A stretch of 64,000 bases of DNA from Hahella sp. HNIBRBA332 (GTDB lineage: Bacteria; Pseudomonadota; Gammaproteobacteria; Pseudomonadales; Oleiphilaceae). This document shows positions 43,080 to 51,900 of the stretch, piece after piece. The stretch covers positions 1,550,001-1,614,000 of the forward strand of contig NZ_CP132203.1 in assembly GCF_030719035.1 (NCBI RefSeq), in the 5' to 3' direction. The notes under the pieces were generated by a model, which saw nothing but the letters and a program-made list of their open reading frames with translations, did no database searches and was not told the origin of the DNA. Positions within the stretch are counted from its first letter, which is position 1. Each line of letters opens with the position of its first letter. A program made the translations under genes and the position numbers.

Positions 43080-44132
43080 TTGGGCGGTAACGCATTAAAA
43101 GAATACGGCGCGCAGCGCTTGTCCGCCGCGGAGGCTTTACGCATTGGCGAGAAGGCGCGTCATGCTGTCCAGGCATTGCAGAGTCATGACGGCGCGCCGG
43201 TGCGCGCGGAGATCGTCACCGCGTATCGGAAGAAAGAGACCTATGGCGATATTGATATGGTGGTCAGCGACTGCATTAAACGCGATCTTGGCAATGCTTT
43301 TATAGCTGAGTTACTGGGTAACGTATTGGGTGATGGTGAGCCGCTGCCATTTGTCGCCAATGGCGGTGTGGCCAGTTTTGGCGCTCCATTGGAGCGGGGC
43401 GGCGTGTTTCAGGTGGATCTGCTTTATACGCCAGCGTGTCAGTTCGATTTCGCATTAAGCTACTTTTCCTGGAACGACGCTGGCAACCTGATGGGGCGCG
43501 TCGCCCACAAAATGGGAATGAAATTCGGCCACAATGGCTTGTGGCTGCCGTTTCGGGATGGGGATTATTTGTTTACCGAGGTACTGGTGACTCGGGATTT
43601 CGAAAAGGCTGTCCGCTTTTTAGGGTTCGATGTAGCCCGTTGGAAGCAGGGCTTTGACGACTTGATTCAGTTGTATCAGTTTATTTCTGATTCCAAATAC
43701 TTCGATAAGAACATCTATTTGCTGGAAAACCGCAGCCACAACGCTCGCGTCCGCGACGCCAAGCGGCCGACTTATACGGGCTTCCTCAACTGGCTGCGTG
43801 AGGCTTATACGGGCGAAGACTTTAAAGACTGGCCTGCGTGCAAATCCACCTGGTTGCCCCAGATCTTCGCCGAGTTTCCTGAGGCTGAAGCCGAATGGCG
43901 AGTCGCGGAGGCGGATCTGTCCCGTCAACGTGAGATCAAGCGTAAATTCAATGGCGGACTGGTCAGCGGGTTATCAGGCCTGACAGGAACGGAGTTGGGG
44001 GCGCTGATGCAGCAGATCCGTCAGGGTTTTAAGGATAAAGATGCGTTTGAAACGTTCATATTGGGTGCTTCGGAAGGTGAAATCGAAGACCTTGTGGTTA
44101 CGCAGAAGGGCGCATTGGACGCGAAGGAGTAA
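43080..44132 (+). CDS. Nucleotidyltransferase-fold protein, phage-type
   Basis: The TTG at 43080 with AGGAGTGAG upstream gives 350 residues beginning MGGNALKEYG. A Pol-beta-like nucleotidyltransferase pattern follows: YGDIDMVVSD with two acidic residues and a later FQVDLLYTP for the third. The MGGN start and GDID core recall stand-alone nucleotidyltransferases of large phages and viruses; this is my recollection of the family and was not searched. No nearby phage genes are seen. The substrate is unknown. Confidence 0.75.
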   Translation: MGGNALKEYGAQRLSAAEALRIGEKARHAVQALQSHDGAPVRAEIVTAYRKKETYGDIDMVVSDCIKRDLGNAFIAELLGNVLGDGEPLPFVANGGVASFGAPLERGGVFQVDLLYTPACQFDFALSYFSWNDAGNLMGRVAHKMGMKFGHNGLWLPFRDGDYLFTEVLVTRDFEKAVRFLGFDVARWKQGFDDLIQLYQFISDSKYFDKNIYLLENRSHNARVRDAKRPTYTGFLNWLREAYTGEDFKDWPACKSTWLPQIFAEFPEAEAEWRVAEADLSRQREIKRKFNGGLVSGLSGLTGTELGALMQQIRQGFKDKDAFETFILGASEGEIEDLVVTQKGALDAKE

Positions 44133-44158
44133 GGGGAAAGGAATCAGGAGGTAACAGA

Positions 44159-44177
44159 GCGGCGGTATAACCGCCGC
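44159..44177. repeat. Hairpin between convergent genes
   Basis: GCGGCGGT (44159-44166) pairs with ACCGCCGC (44170-44177) across ATA, midway between the nucleotidyltransferase gene and cysH. No U-run follows on either strand. Confidence 0.5.
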
Positions 44178-44190
44178 ATTGCCATCAGGC

Positions 44191-44901
44191 TTACAGGTGC
44201 AGACCGCACTCGGTCTTTTCTTTACCCTGCCAGCGTCCTGCGCGTTCTTCCCCTTTTCGGGTGCAGTGCTCACAGCCAATAGAAGAGTAACCTTCGCTCA
44301 CCAGCGGGTGGAAGGGGAGGTCGTGATCGCGAATATAGGCGTCACGCTCTTCTCTGGTGACATCAATCATCGGATTGAATTTGATGATGCCTCGGCGCTC
44401 TTCAAAAATCTGCAGGCCGGCGCGGTGCTCAGTCTGCCAGCTCATCAGACTGGACACCCAGATATCGTAATTCTCTTTCACTTCTTCCAGCGGCTGAACC
44501 TTGTTGACGGTGCAGCACAGGTCGGGGTCCGTTTCCCACAGACGTTCGCTTACAGAGTAAGCATGGTGGTGCCTGTCCGGTTTCACATCCTCCACATCCA
44601 ACCCGTATAGACGGGTGAGGTAATCCCTATACTCCAGGGTTTCCTTGAAGTGGAACTGAGTATCAATGAAGTGAATTCGCTGTGAGGGACGGATGCGCGA
44701 AATAATATGCAAGAAATAGGCGGACGTGGCGGCGAAGGAGGACGTCACCAGCACCTTCTCCGGTGCGAAGTCCTGATACAGGCGACGGATACGCGCTTCG
44801 AAGTCAAGCGGGGCATAGGAGGCGTTCAAATCGGCGATGGCTTCGTAAGAAAGCCCTGCGCTATTGTCGCCTATGCGGGTTATCAGTTGCGCGCTGTTCA
44901 T
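44191..44901 (-). CDS. cysH: Assimilatory adenylyl-sulfate (APS/PAPS) reductase
   Basis: The 236-residue protein shows the CysH catalytic tail KTECGLHL and KVLVTSSFAATSAYFL (P-loop-like) near the N-terminus. It also has LCCTVNKVQPL and, about 80 residues later, CEHC, the four-cysteine pattern that binds a [4Fe-4S] cluster in APS reductases and is absent from E. coli-type PAPS reductases. APS is therefore the likely substrate. The product is sulfite for cysteine biosynthesis. It is monocistronic here. Confidence 0.93.
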   Translation of the reverse strand: MNSAQLITRIGDNSAGLSYEAIADLNASYAPLDFEARIRRLYQDFAPEKVLVTSSFAATSAYFLHIISRIRPSQRIHFIDTQFHFKETLEYRDYLTRLYGLDVEDVKPDRHHHAYSVSERLWETDPDLCCTVNKVQPLEEVKENYDIWVSSLMSWQTEHRAGLQIFEERRGIIKFNPMIDVTREERDAYIRDHDLPFHPLVSEGYSSIGCEHCTRKGEERAGRWQGKEKTECGLHL

Positions 44902-45118
44902 GAATCGGTCATCTCCAGACTACGGGTCATCAAGTCACGGGTTTCATGATACGGAACGAACATAAAATTTAAAGTAATAAAAAATTCTATTGTTATGCGT
45001 TTTTGTTAATGCAAGCAGGGGAGAAGGTTGGTTGTTTTTTATGTTGGTTTAGAGATGGGGGCGCTCTTAAGCAAAGCAGAACAGTGCCTATTGCCTGCTT
45101 CCTGGCTTCCTATAAACG

Positions 45119-45139
45119 AAAAAGCCGCCCGAAGGCGGC
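45119..45139 (-). terminator. Intrinsic terminator of the polytopic membrane protein gene
   Basis: On the minus strand GCCGCC-N4-GGCGGC (six pairs, 45124-45139) is followed by five U residues (45119-45123), directly after the stop at 45147. Confidence 0.85.
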
Positions 45140-45146
45140 TGATGAC

Positions 45147-46070
45147 TTAGCTTCCGATAGATGACTCAACCGTATTGGTCTGTTGAATCTTATGCTCCAG
45201 CGTATGAAGACTGCGGATGAGTTTAATCACGTAAACGAGGTAAGCGATGCTTAGCCCCAGCAGGATCAGTGACAGCAGCCCCATGAAGATCACGGTCGCT
45301 TTGTCAGGGTATCTGACGGTTACCGATATCAGAGTGATAAAAAGCCAGCCGCACAGCAGACTGATGAAGACATAGCGTACCCGATCCGCCAGAAGCGCCT
45401 CGCGAGCATTGACGTCGCCCAGGGCGCCTTTGACGGTTTGCGCCCAGCGGCTCAGGCTGCTGCACAACCAGAATATATTGAAAACCGGTATCGCCATCAG
45501 CCAGGCCATGTATTTGGGCGAATGCGGGCGCTTGCTTTCAGGAATAACCCGCCACTGAACGTATGTCATCAACATCAGTGAAACCAGTGAATAAGCGGTG
45601 GCGAACAGGTAAGCGATCAGGACGTAGATCAGCTCTTCACTTGAGCCATACATGAATGTGGACTTTTCCGAGAAAGCCAGAATGCTGGTGTATACGCCCA
45701 TGACGCTGGCCGCCGCGAGTAGAGTAAGAGTGAAGCCTCCTAATGCCTTGGTAGAGTCCCTCAACCTGTCTACGCCTTCTTTCTTGAAAAGCAAAAAGCC
45801 GATGAGGGCGATAATCATCCCTTGTTGGAAACCCGCGCCAATCGCTGAATACAAGCCGAAAATGAACCTGTTGTCGCTCGTATCCAAATAAAAGGTGAAG
45901 GGGAAAAGCCAGTAATAAAATGCGCTCACAATCATACAAACCGCCAGGGCGACGACCAGCGCGCTGCTTCGGAAGTAGCGCAGCAAAATGATGGCGGCGA
46001 GGCTATTAAAGGTAACTGGGAAAAGATTCTGCGCCGTAAGCTTGGCGAACTCCACGAATGTCATATCCAT
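45147..46070 (-). CDS. Polytopic membrane protein of unknown function
   Basis: The 307-residue protein has about eight hydrophobic segments (for example SLAAIILLRYF, VVALAVCMIVSAFYYWLFPF, GMIIALIGFLLF, LISLLCGWLFITLISV) and a short soluble C-terminus. No family is recognised. It is followed by a strong terminator and lies downstream of the tandem sRNA genes on the same strand, but sRNA terminator A stands between them. Confidence 0.75.
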   Translation of the reverse strand: MDMTFVEFAKLTAQNLFPVTFNSLAAIILLRYFRSSALVVALAVCMIVSAFYYWLFPFTFYLDTSDNRFIFGLYSAIGAGFQQGMIIALIGFLLFKKEGVDRLRDSTKALGGFTLTLLAAASVMGVYTSILAFSEKSTFMYGSSEELIYVLIAYLFATAYSLVSLMLMTYVQWRVIPESKRPHSPKYMAWLMAIPVFNIFWLCSSLSRWAQTVKGALGDVNAREALLADRVRYVFISLLCGWLFITLISVTVRYPDKATVIFMGLLSLILLGLSIAYLVYVIKLIRSLHTLEHKIQQTNTVESSIGS

Positions 46071-46240
46071 AATGGCGGGCTTTCTATAGTAATGGGTTTC
46101 TTAATGATAGCCGGCGAGGATAAACGATAGCGTTATCAAAATAAAATTTCGCAAGCCTGTCATAGAGTTGTGAAAAAAATCGGAGGCGTAGACTGATCAG
46201 TGAAGAGATAAGAATGGGGGAGTTTAAAATTGCGGGGGCC
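46071..46240. other. Intergenic region upstream of the membrane protein gene
   Basis: This A/T-rich segment between sRNA unit A and the gene at 45147-46070 should carry that gene's promoter. No clear operator was seen. Confidence 0.4.
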
Positions 46241-46248
46241 AGAAAAAC

Positions 46249-46373
46249 AAAAAGCGCAATATCCATATTGCGCCTTTTCCATTTGATGCTTCCTTTTGCC
46301 GGTTCCAGCGGCTCTTTTGCTATCCTTGCTGCAGTCCTTTGCGGGCTTTCCTTGCCGCGTTTTCGCATCCGTT
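46249..46373 (-). ncRNA. RsmY/RsmZ/CsrB-like sRNA, unit A
   Basis: About 125 nt on the minus strand, from a predicted start near 46373 (seven bases after TAATAT, 46385-46380) to a U-rich tail. It contains eight GGA motifs, mostly as AAGGA, several in loops of small hairpins (GGC-AAGGAAA-GCC; GCCG-CTGGAAC-CGGC). The 3' end is an intrinsic terminator, GCGCAATATGGATATTGCGC (46273-46254) then UUUUUGUUUUU, itself showing GGA in its loop. These are the features of CsrA/RsmA-titrating RNAs. An 18-bp GacA-type palindrome lies 64 bases upstream. No sensible protein is encoded. Confidence 0.8.
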
Positions 46374-46379
46374 GTGGCT

Positions 46380-46385
46380 ATATTA
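46380..46385 (-). promoter_or_regulatory. -10 box of sRNA unit A
   Basis: TAATAT on the minus strand, inside CTAATATAG, a sequence shared exactly with unit B. The -35 position (TATCCT at 17-bp spacing) is poor, as expected for an activator-dependent promoter. Confidence 0.65.
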
Positions 46386-46428
46386 GCCATGGCTTGGTAG
46401 GGAGGATAGACGACATATCTGCATTGCT

Positions 46429-46446
46429 TGTAGGATATCTCGCACA
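46429..46446 (-). promoter_or_regulatory. GacA/UvrY upstream activating sequence, unit A
   Basis: TGTGCGAGATATCCTACA on the minus strand is an 18-bp imperfect palindrome fitting the GacA consensus TGTAAG-N6-CTTACA. Its centre is about 64 bases upstream of the predicted start of unit A. Confidence 0.7.
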
Positions 46447-46555
46447 CCCTGGCGTCCCGCCTGTTCATCCCTCAATCCTTCATCCCATCCAGCCCCGGTG
46501 TCCTTGCCTGCTGTTGTCTGACTCCATTCAGTCGACGCGTCCGAGCTCCACAAAG

Positions 46556-46682
46556 AAAAAGACGCAACGTTCCATGCTGCGTCTTCCGTGTCAGATGCTT
46601 CCTTTGATGCCTATTTCCGTCGGCGTTGGTCGTCCTTGTTGCTTCCTTGCTTCATGTCCTTATGTGTCAGCGCATCCTCTTG
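46556..46682 (-). ncRNA. RsmY/RsmZ/CsrB-like sRNA, unit B
   Basis: About 127 nt on the minus strand, from a predicted start near 46682 (after TAATAT, 46694-46689). Eight GGA motifs are present (AGGA, AAGGA repeatedly). The terminator GACGCAGC-N7-GTTGCGTC (46583-46561) has GGA in its loop and is followed by UUUUU (46560-46556). It shares GGAAGCATC, the terminator form and the promoter layout with unit A, but the bodies have diverged, so the duplication is not recent. Its activating site touches the narX stop codon. Confidence 0.8.
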
Positions 46683-46688
46683 CTGCCT

Positions 46689-46694
46689 ATATTA
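46689..46694 (-). promoter_or_regulatory. -10 box of sRNA unit B
   Basis: TAATAT on the minus strand within CTAATATAG, exactly 309 bases from the equivalent box of unit A. Confidence 0.65.
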
Positions 46695-46737
46695 GGGTGG
46701 GAAGGGGTAGGAAAATAGACGCGATGTCTGCATTGCG

Positions 46738-46755
46738 TGTGAGATATTTCCTACA
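46738..46755 (-). promoter_or_regulatory. GacA/UvrY upstream activating sequence, unit B
   Basis: TGTAGGAAATATCTCACA on the minus strand, an 18-bp imperfect palindrome of GacA type, ends directly at the narX stop codon (46756-46758). It is 309 bases from the unit A site, the same offset as the -10 boxes. GCAATGCAGA follows both sites. Confidence 0.72.
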
Positions 46756-48618
46756 TTATTCGGCGTATGAGATTCTACGCTCCTGCACGTAACTGGGCGT
46801 GAAGCTGAAAAGCACGCCGGTGCCGCCTTCCGGCATGCGCTGAATAGACAGTTCACCGTGCAGATTGCGGGTGCGCTCGCGCATAATGGCGAGGCCATAG
46901 TGGTTAAGTTTTTCCGGATCCTCGGGAATGCCGACGCCATTGTCAGTGATGGCCAATGTAACTTTTTTCATTGGATCCGAATGCAGCGACACCATCACCA
47001 GATTACCCTGAGAATGACGGACGGCGTTCTGCAGCGCCTCCCGCGTTATTTGCAGCAAATGAATTTCTTCATTGGGGGAAAAGGGAATGTCTTCCACCCG
47101 ATAATCCAGCACGATTTTGACGTTTGTGCTTTGCTCGGTCAGTTGCTCGACGGTGTGTAAAATAGCCGCATGCAGGCCTTTCTCGGAAATGCTCAGGCGG
47201 AATGTGGTGAGCAGCTCGCGCAGCTGGCGATAGGCGGAGGTGATGCCTTCCTTCAGCTCAGCGGTAATACCGTCAATCTGTTCGTCTTCCACTTGTTTGG
47301 ATTGCAAGGCGCGAGTGAGGCGCGCCACCTGTATCTTCAGGTAAGAAAGGCTTTGAGCCAGTGAGTCGTGCAGCTCTCGGGCGATAACGTTGCGCTCGTT
47401 CATCAGAGATACCCGCCGCTCCTGGTCGCCCTGATTTTTCAAACTCAGGGCGATCGCCACCTGATCGGCGAAGGATTGCAGCAACTGATGTTGCCAGCCT
47501 TCCAAAAACTGGCTGTTGCGCAGAGAGCAGACGATGACGCCATATTGCACGCCTTCCTTGATCAGCGGGTAGCGCACTTGCACTTCATCGTTCTCTCGGC
47601 AGACTTGTGCTTTTTCCACCATGCATTTTTCGCATTCCTGGCGCTGGCAGGTCGAAGGCAACTCCACCATGTAATCGTTGCGGATGTGTTCATAGGGAAT
47701 CACCGCTTCAGGGGTTTTCAGGCACAGTTCGACGCCGCCGACGGCGGTAATGCTGGTGAGTTCCTCCAACCAGGCCTGAAAATCAATGTTCTCATGAGTT
47801 TTCTCACTGACCTCCCGGGCCAGGTGGTAGAGAAAGTTCAAGGAGTCGTTGCTGCGTTTCAATGCCTGGGTTTTGTTTTTGACTCGCGTCTCCAGCGACT
47901 CGTACATCTCCGATAGCGCAGCGCTCATTTGATTGAAGGTCTCCGCCAGCAAGCCCAATTCGTCGTCGTTCTTCACTTCCAGGCGATCACTGAAATCGCC
48001 GCGCGCGATTTTGCGGGCGTTTTGCGTCAGGCTGCGCAAAGGCAGCTCGACGTGATGATGGAGAATGAGCAGAGAGAAGCTGACCAGGGCGAAAGTGAGA
48101 AACAGGGCGCTGATTTGTATCAGGCGCAGGTTCTCGATGCGATCTTCCGCGCGGATTTGATAAAGCTGCACCAGATTGTCTATCTCATCGACAAACTTGT
48201 CGATCTTCTCGCCCAGCTCGTCCGCAATGCGGTGGTCCGGATTGCGGGCGTAGGTGGCGATAAAGCCACTGACATCTTTCTCCCAGCTCTCCCGAACCTG
48301 CAGGAACTGATGATGCAGCTCCGAAGAGTCGTCTTTCATGGCTTCCGCCACCAGCACAGGATTCTCGATGCGTTCTGCGAACTGGCGGGCCAGCGTCGCC
48401 ACAAAGTCCGACGACGGCGCATCCAGGGACAGCAGTCGCGCCTGCATGCGGTAGCTCTGCATGCGCAGGGAGCCGGCGATATTCACCGCCTCGGCGTCTT
48501 TTTCCGCCGACTCGGAGATAAAGAAAGACGCCAGCATGGTGATCATCGCCAGCGACACCATGGCGATCATCAGGGCGCCCATACGGAAGATCAGTGACTT
48601 CTGGAATCGCGCAATCAT
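46756..48618 (-). CDS. narX: Nitrate/nitrite sensor histidine kinase NarX
   Basis: The 620-residue kinase has an N-terminal helix (about 12-32), a periplasmic ligand region starting with the P-box (NIAGSLRMQSYRMQ) and a second helix (about 146-170). HAMP, a cysteine-rich central module (CQRQECEKCMVEKAQVC) and a HisKA_3 domain follow (IARELHDSLAQSLSYLK, His phosphoacceptor), then the ATPase domain (DNGVGIP). It should phosphorylate NarL. It diverges from narG, and the sRNA unit B activating site begins at its stop codon. Confidence 0.95.
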   Translation of the reverse strand: MIARFQKSLIFRMGALMIAMVSLAMITMLASFFISESAEKDAEAVNIAGSLRMQSYRMQARLLSLDAPSSDFVATLARQFAERIENPVLVAEAMKDDSSELHHQFLQVRESWEKDVSGFIATYARNPDHRIADELGEKIDKFVDEIDNLVQLYQIRAEDRIENLRLIQISALFLTFALVSFSLLILHHHVELPLRSLTQNARKIARGDFSDRLEVKNDDELGLLAETFNQMSAALSEMYESLETRVKNKTQALKRSNDSLNFLYHLAREVSEKTHENIDFQAWLEELTSITAVGGVELCLKTPEAVIPYEHIRNDYMVELPSTCQRQECEKCMVEKAQVCRENDEVQVRYPLIKEGVQYGVIVCSLRNSQFLEGWQHQLLQSFADQVAIALSLKNQGDQERRVSLMNERNVIARELHDSLAQSLSYLKIQVARLTRALQSKQVEDEQIDGITAELKEGITSAYRQLRELLTTFRLSISEKGLHAAILHTVEQLTEQSTNVKIVLDYRVEDIPFSPNEEIHLLQITREALQNAVRHSQGNLVMVSLHSDPMKKVTLAITDNGVGIPEDPEKLNHYGLAIMRERTRNLHGELSIQRMPEGGTGVLFSFTPSYVQERRISYAE

Positions 48619-48740
48619 CGTTTCAAACTCCTTCCAGGGGGGAGTACTACCAAAGAACCGAGACCTGTCGTTAGCTCAATCAATCTATGCTTCCAATGTA
48701 TAACTTATTGAAAAATATGAACAACGCTTTTTTCGCCTCT

Positions 48741-48756
48741 ACCCCCTAAGAGGTAG
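48741..48756. promoter_or_regulatory. NarL 7-2-7 site in the narX-narG region
   Basis: TACCCCC-TA-AGAGGTA. The right half matches the heptamer consensus fully and the left half except at its last base. It lies upstream of the FNR box, about 52 bases away centre to centre, so NarL-P could activate narG and also affect narX. Confidence 0.75.
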
Positions 48757-48793
48757 GCGCCAGAGGATACTGACGCGTCCCCCAAAAACCGCT

Positions 48794-48807
48794 TTGATTT
48801 GCATCAA
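48794..48807. promoter_or_regulatory. Perfect FNR/Anr box of the narG promoter
   Basis: TTGATTTGCATCAA matches the consensus exactly. With the -10 at 48829-48834 its centre is about 41 bases before the predicted transcription start, the class II activator position. Confidence 0.88.
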
Positions 48808-48828
48808 TTATAGTCCCCCGGGCTCTCC

Positions 48829-48834
48829 TAGAAT
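48829..48834 (+). promoter_or_regulatory. -10 box of the narGHJI promoter
   Basis: TAGAAT, with transcription expected near 48841 and a leader of about 70 bases before the narG ATG at 48913. Confidence 0.7.
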
Positions 48835-48912
48835 GAATTTGAAATTAAAAAAACGACCTGTCTCTAACGCTGTGCTCCATGCTTCGAAGCAGGTTCTGAT
48901 GAGGAGTCCGAC

Positions 48913-51900
48913 ATGAGCCATTTTCTGGATAGACTGCAGTTTTTCAAACGCAAAGGAGAGACTTTCGCGGATGGACACGGCGCCACCACCAAAGACGATC
49001 GTAGCTGGGAAGACGGTTATCGCCGTCGTTGGCAACACGATAAAATTGTGCGCTCCACTCATGGGGTGAATTGCACCGGGTCCTGTAGCTGGAAGATCTA
49101 CGTCAAAGACGGTCTGGTGACCTGGGAAACCCAGCAGACCGACTATCCTCGCACGCGTCCGGACCTCCCCAATCATGAACCCAGAGGGTGTCCGCGGGGC
49201 GCCAGTTATTCCTGGTACATCTACAGCGCTAACCGGCTTAAGTATCCCAAGATCAGACAAAGCCTGATAAAGCTGTGGCGCGAAGCGAAGCAAAGGCACG
49301 ACGACCCCGTCGACGCCTGGGAAAGCATTGTTGAAGATCCGGCCAAGGCCAAGTCTTACAAGCAACGCCGTGGTTTGGGCGGATTCGTGCGCAGTTCATG
49401 GGATGAGGTCAACGAGATTATCGCCGCCGCAAACGTTTATACCGCGAAGCGTTATGGTCCAGACCGTATCTCCGGGTTTTCGCCGATTCCCGCCATGTCG
49501 ATGGTCTCTTACGCCGCTGGCTCCCGTTATTTGTCACTGATCGGCGGTAACTGTCTGAGTTTTTACGACTGGTATTGCGATTTGCCGCCGGCGTCCCCGC
49601 AAATCTGGGGCGAGCAGACCGACGTGCCGGAAGCGGCGGACTGGTACAACTCCAATTACATCATCGCCTGGGGCTCCAACGTGCCGCAGACGCGTACCCC
49701 GGACGCCCACTTCCTGACTGAAGTGCGTTACAAAGGAACCAAGACCTGCGTCATCACCTCGGACTATTCCGAGTGCTCCAAGTTTGGCGATACCTGGCTG
49801 GCGCCTAAACAAGGAACCGATTCCGCGCTGGCCATGGCGTTTGGTCATGTGATTCTGAAGGATTTCCATATCGATAATCCCAGCGAATACTTCACTGATT
49901 ACGTGCGCCGCTACACCGACATGCCCATGTTGGTCATGCTGGAAGAGCATGATGGTTACTATGTTCAGGGGCGTTTCCTGCGCGCCTCAGATCTGGCCGG
50001 TAATCTAGGGCAGGATAATAACCCGGAATGGAAAACCATCGCCGTCAACGAAGCTTCTGGTGAGTTGGTGTCGCCTACTGGGTCAGTAGGATACCGCTGG
50101 GGCGAGCAGGGCAAATGGAACATTCAGCAACTGGACGGCAAATCCGGCGCGGAAGTCAAACTGGCGCTCAGTCTGAAAAATATCAGCGATGAAATCGCGC
50201 CAGTGGCGTTTCCCTATTTTGGCGGGCAAGAGCATGAGTACGACTACTTCCAGCACACCGATCACGATGAACTGCTGATCCGCAAAGTGCCGGTGAAGCA
50301 CGTACAGCTGGCGGACGGCTCTACCGTAAAAGTCGCCTGCGTGTTCGACCTGACGGTGGCTAACTATGGCGTCGACAACGGCTATAACGACCCGGCGTGC
50401 GCCAAGGACTATTCCGACGATATTCCCTATACGCCGGCCTGGCAGGAAAAAATCACCGGCGTTCCGCAGGCGGACGTGATCCGCGTGGCGCGTGAGTTCG
50501 CCCGCAATGCGGATAAAACCCACGGCCGCTCTATGGTCATCGTCGGGGCTGCGCTGAACCACTGGTATCACATGGACATGAACTACCGCGGCCTGATCAA
50601 TATGCTGATGCTGTGCGGATGCGTCGGTCAAAGCGGCGGCGGTTGGGCGCACTATGTGGGACAGGAGAAGCTGCGGCCTCAGTGCGGCTGGCTGCCTCTG
50701 GCGTTTGGCCTGGATTGGCAGCGTCCGCCCCGGCAGATGAACGGCACCTCCTTCTTTTATAACCATGCCGACCAATGGCGTTATGAAAAACTGCAGATGA
50801 CGGAAGTGGTGTCGCCTCTCGCAGACAAAGGCAAATGGAGCGCCTCCATCATTGATTACAATACCCGCGCCGAGCGTATGGGCTGGCTGCCGTCTGCGCC
50901 GCAACTGGGTATGAACCCGTTGATGCTGACCAAAGAAGCGGCGGTGGAGGGCATGGACCCGAAAGATTACGCCGTCAAACTGTTGAAAGAAGGGCAACTG
51001 AAGTTCGCCTGCGAGGACCCGGACAACCCACAGAACTATCCCCGCAACATGTTTATCTGGCGCAGCAACCTGCTGGGCTCCTCCGGCAAAGGCCATGAGT
51101 ACATGCTGCGGCACCTGTTGGGAACCAAACACGGTCTGCTGGGCAAAGATCTCGGGGAAATGGGCGAAACCAAGCCAGATGACGTGATTTGGCGTGACGA
51201 AGCGCCGGAAGGCAAGGTGGATCTGCTGGTGACGCTGGATTTTCGTATGTCCACTACCTGCCTGTATTCCGACATCGTGCTACCCACGGCGACTTGGTAC
51301 GAAAAGGACGATCTGAATACGTCAGACATGCACCCCTTCATTCATCCTCTGTCCAAAGCGGTGGATCCGGTATGGGAAGCGCGCAGCGACTGGGACATTT
51401 TCAAAGGCATCGCCAAGCAATTTTCAGTTGCGGCGCAAGGCCATCTGGGCGTGGAAAAAGACTTGGTGACTGTGCCGATTCTGCACGACACTCCGGCTGA
51501 AATCGCCCAGCCGTTTGGCGTTAAACACTGGTGGAAAGGGGAGTGCGACCTGATTCCCGGCAAGACGGCGCCCAACATGGTCGTAGTGGAGCGGGATTAC
51601 CCCAACACCTACAATCGCTTCACCTCCATCGGTCCGTTGCTGGACAAACTGGGCAACGGCGGCAAAGGCATCAACTGGGATACCAAAGAGGAAGTGGCGT
51701 TCCTCGCCAAACTAAACCTGACGCACGACGAGGACAGCGCCCGCGGCGGTCGCCCCAAAATCGAAAGCGCCATCGACGCGGCGGAAGTGATTCTGTCCCT
51801 GGCGCCGGAGACCAATGGTCATGTGGCGGTAAAAGCCTGGGAAGCGCTTGGGCGCGCTACCGGTCTTGATCATACCCATCTGGCGCGGCCGAAAGAGGAA

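Noticed and set aside
46084..46792. Open frames on both strands across the sRNA region (for example 46214-46792 plus, 46160-46468 minus)
   Set aside because: They overlap paired GacA-type sites, -10 boxes, GGA-rich bodies and terminators that explain the sequence better. The translated products are unlike known proteins and have no suitable ribosome-binding sites.
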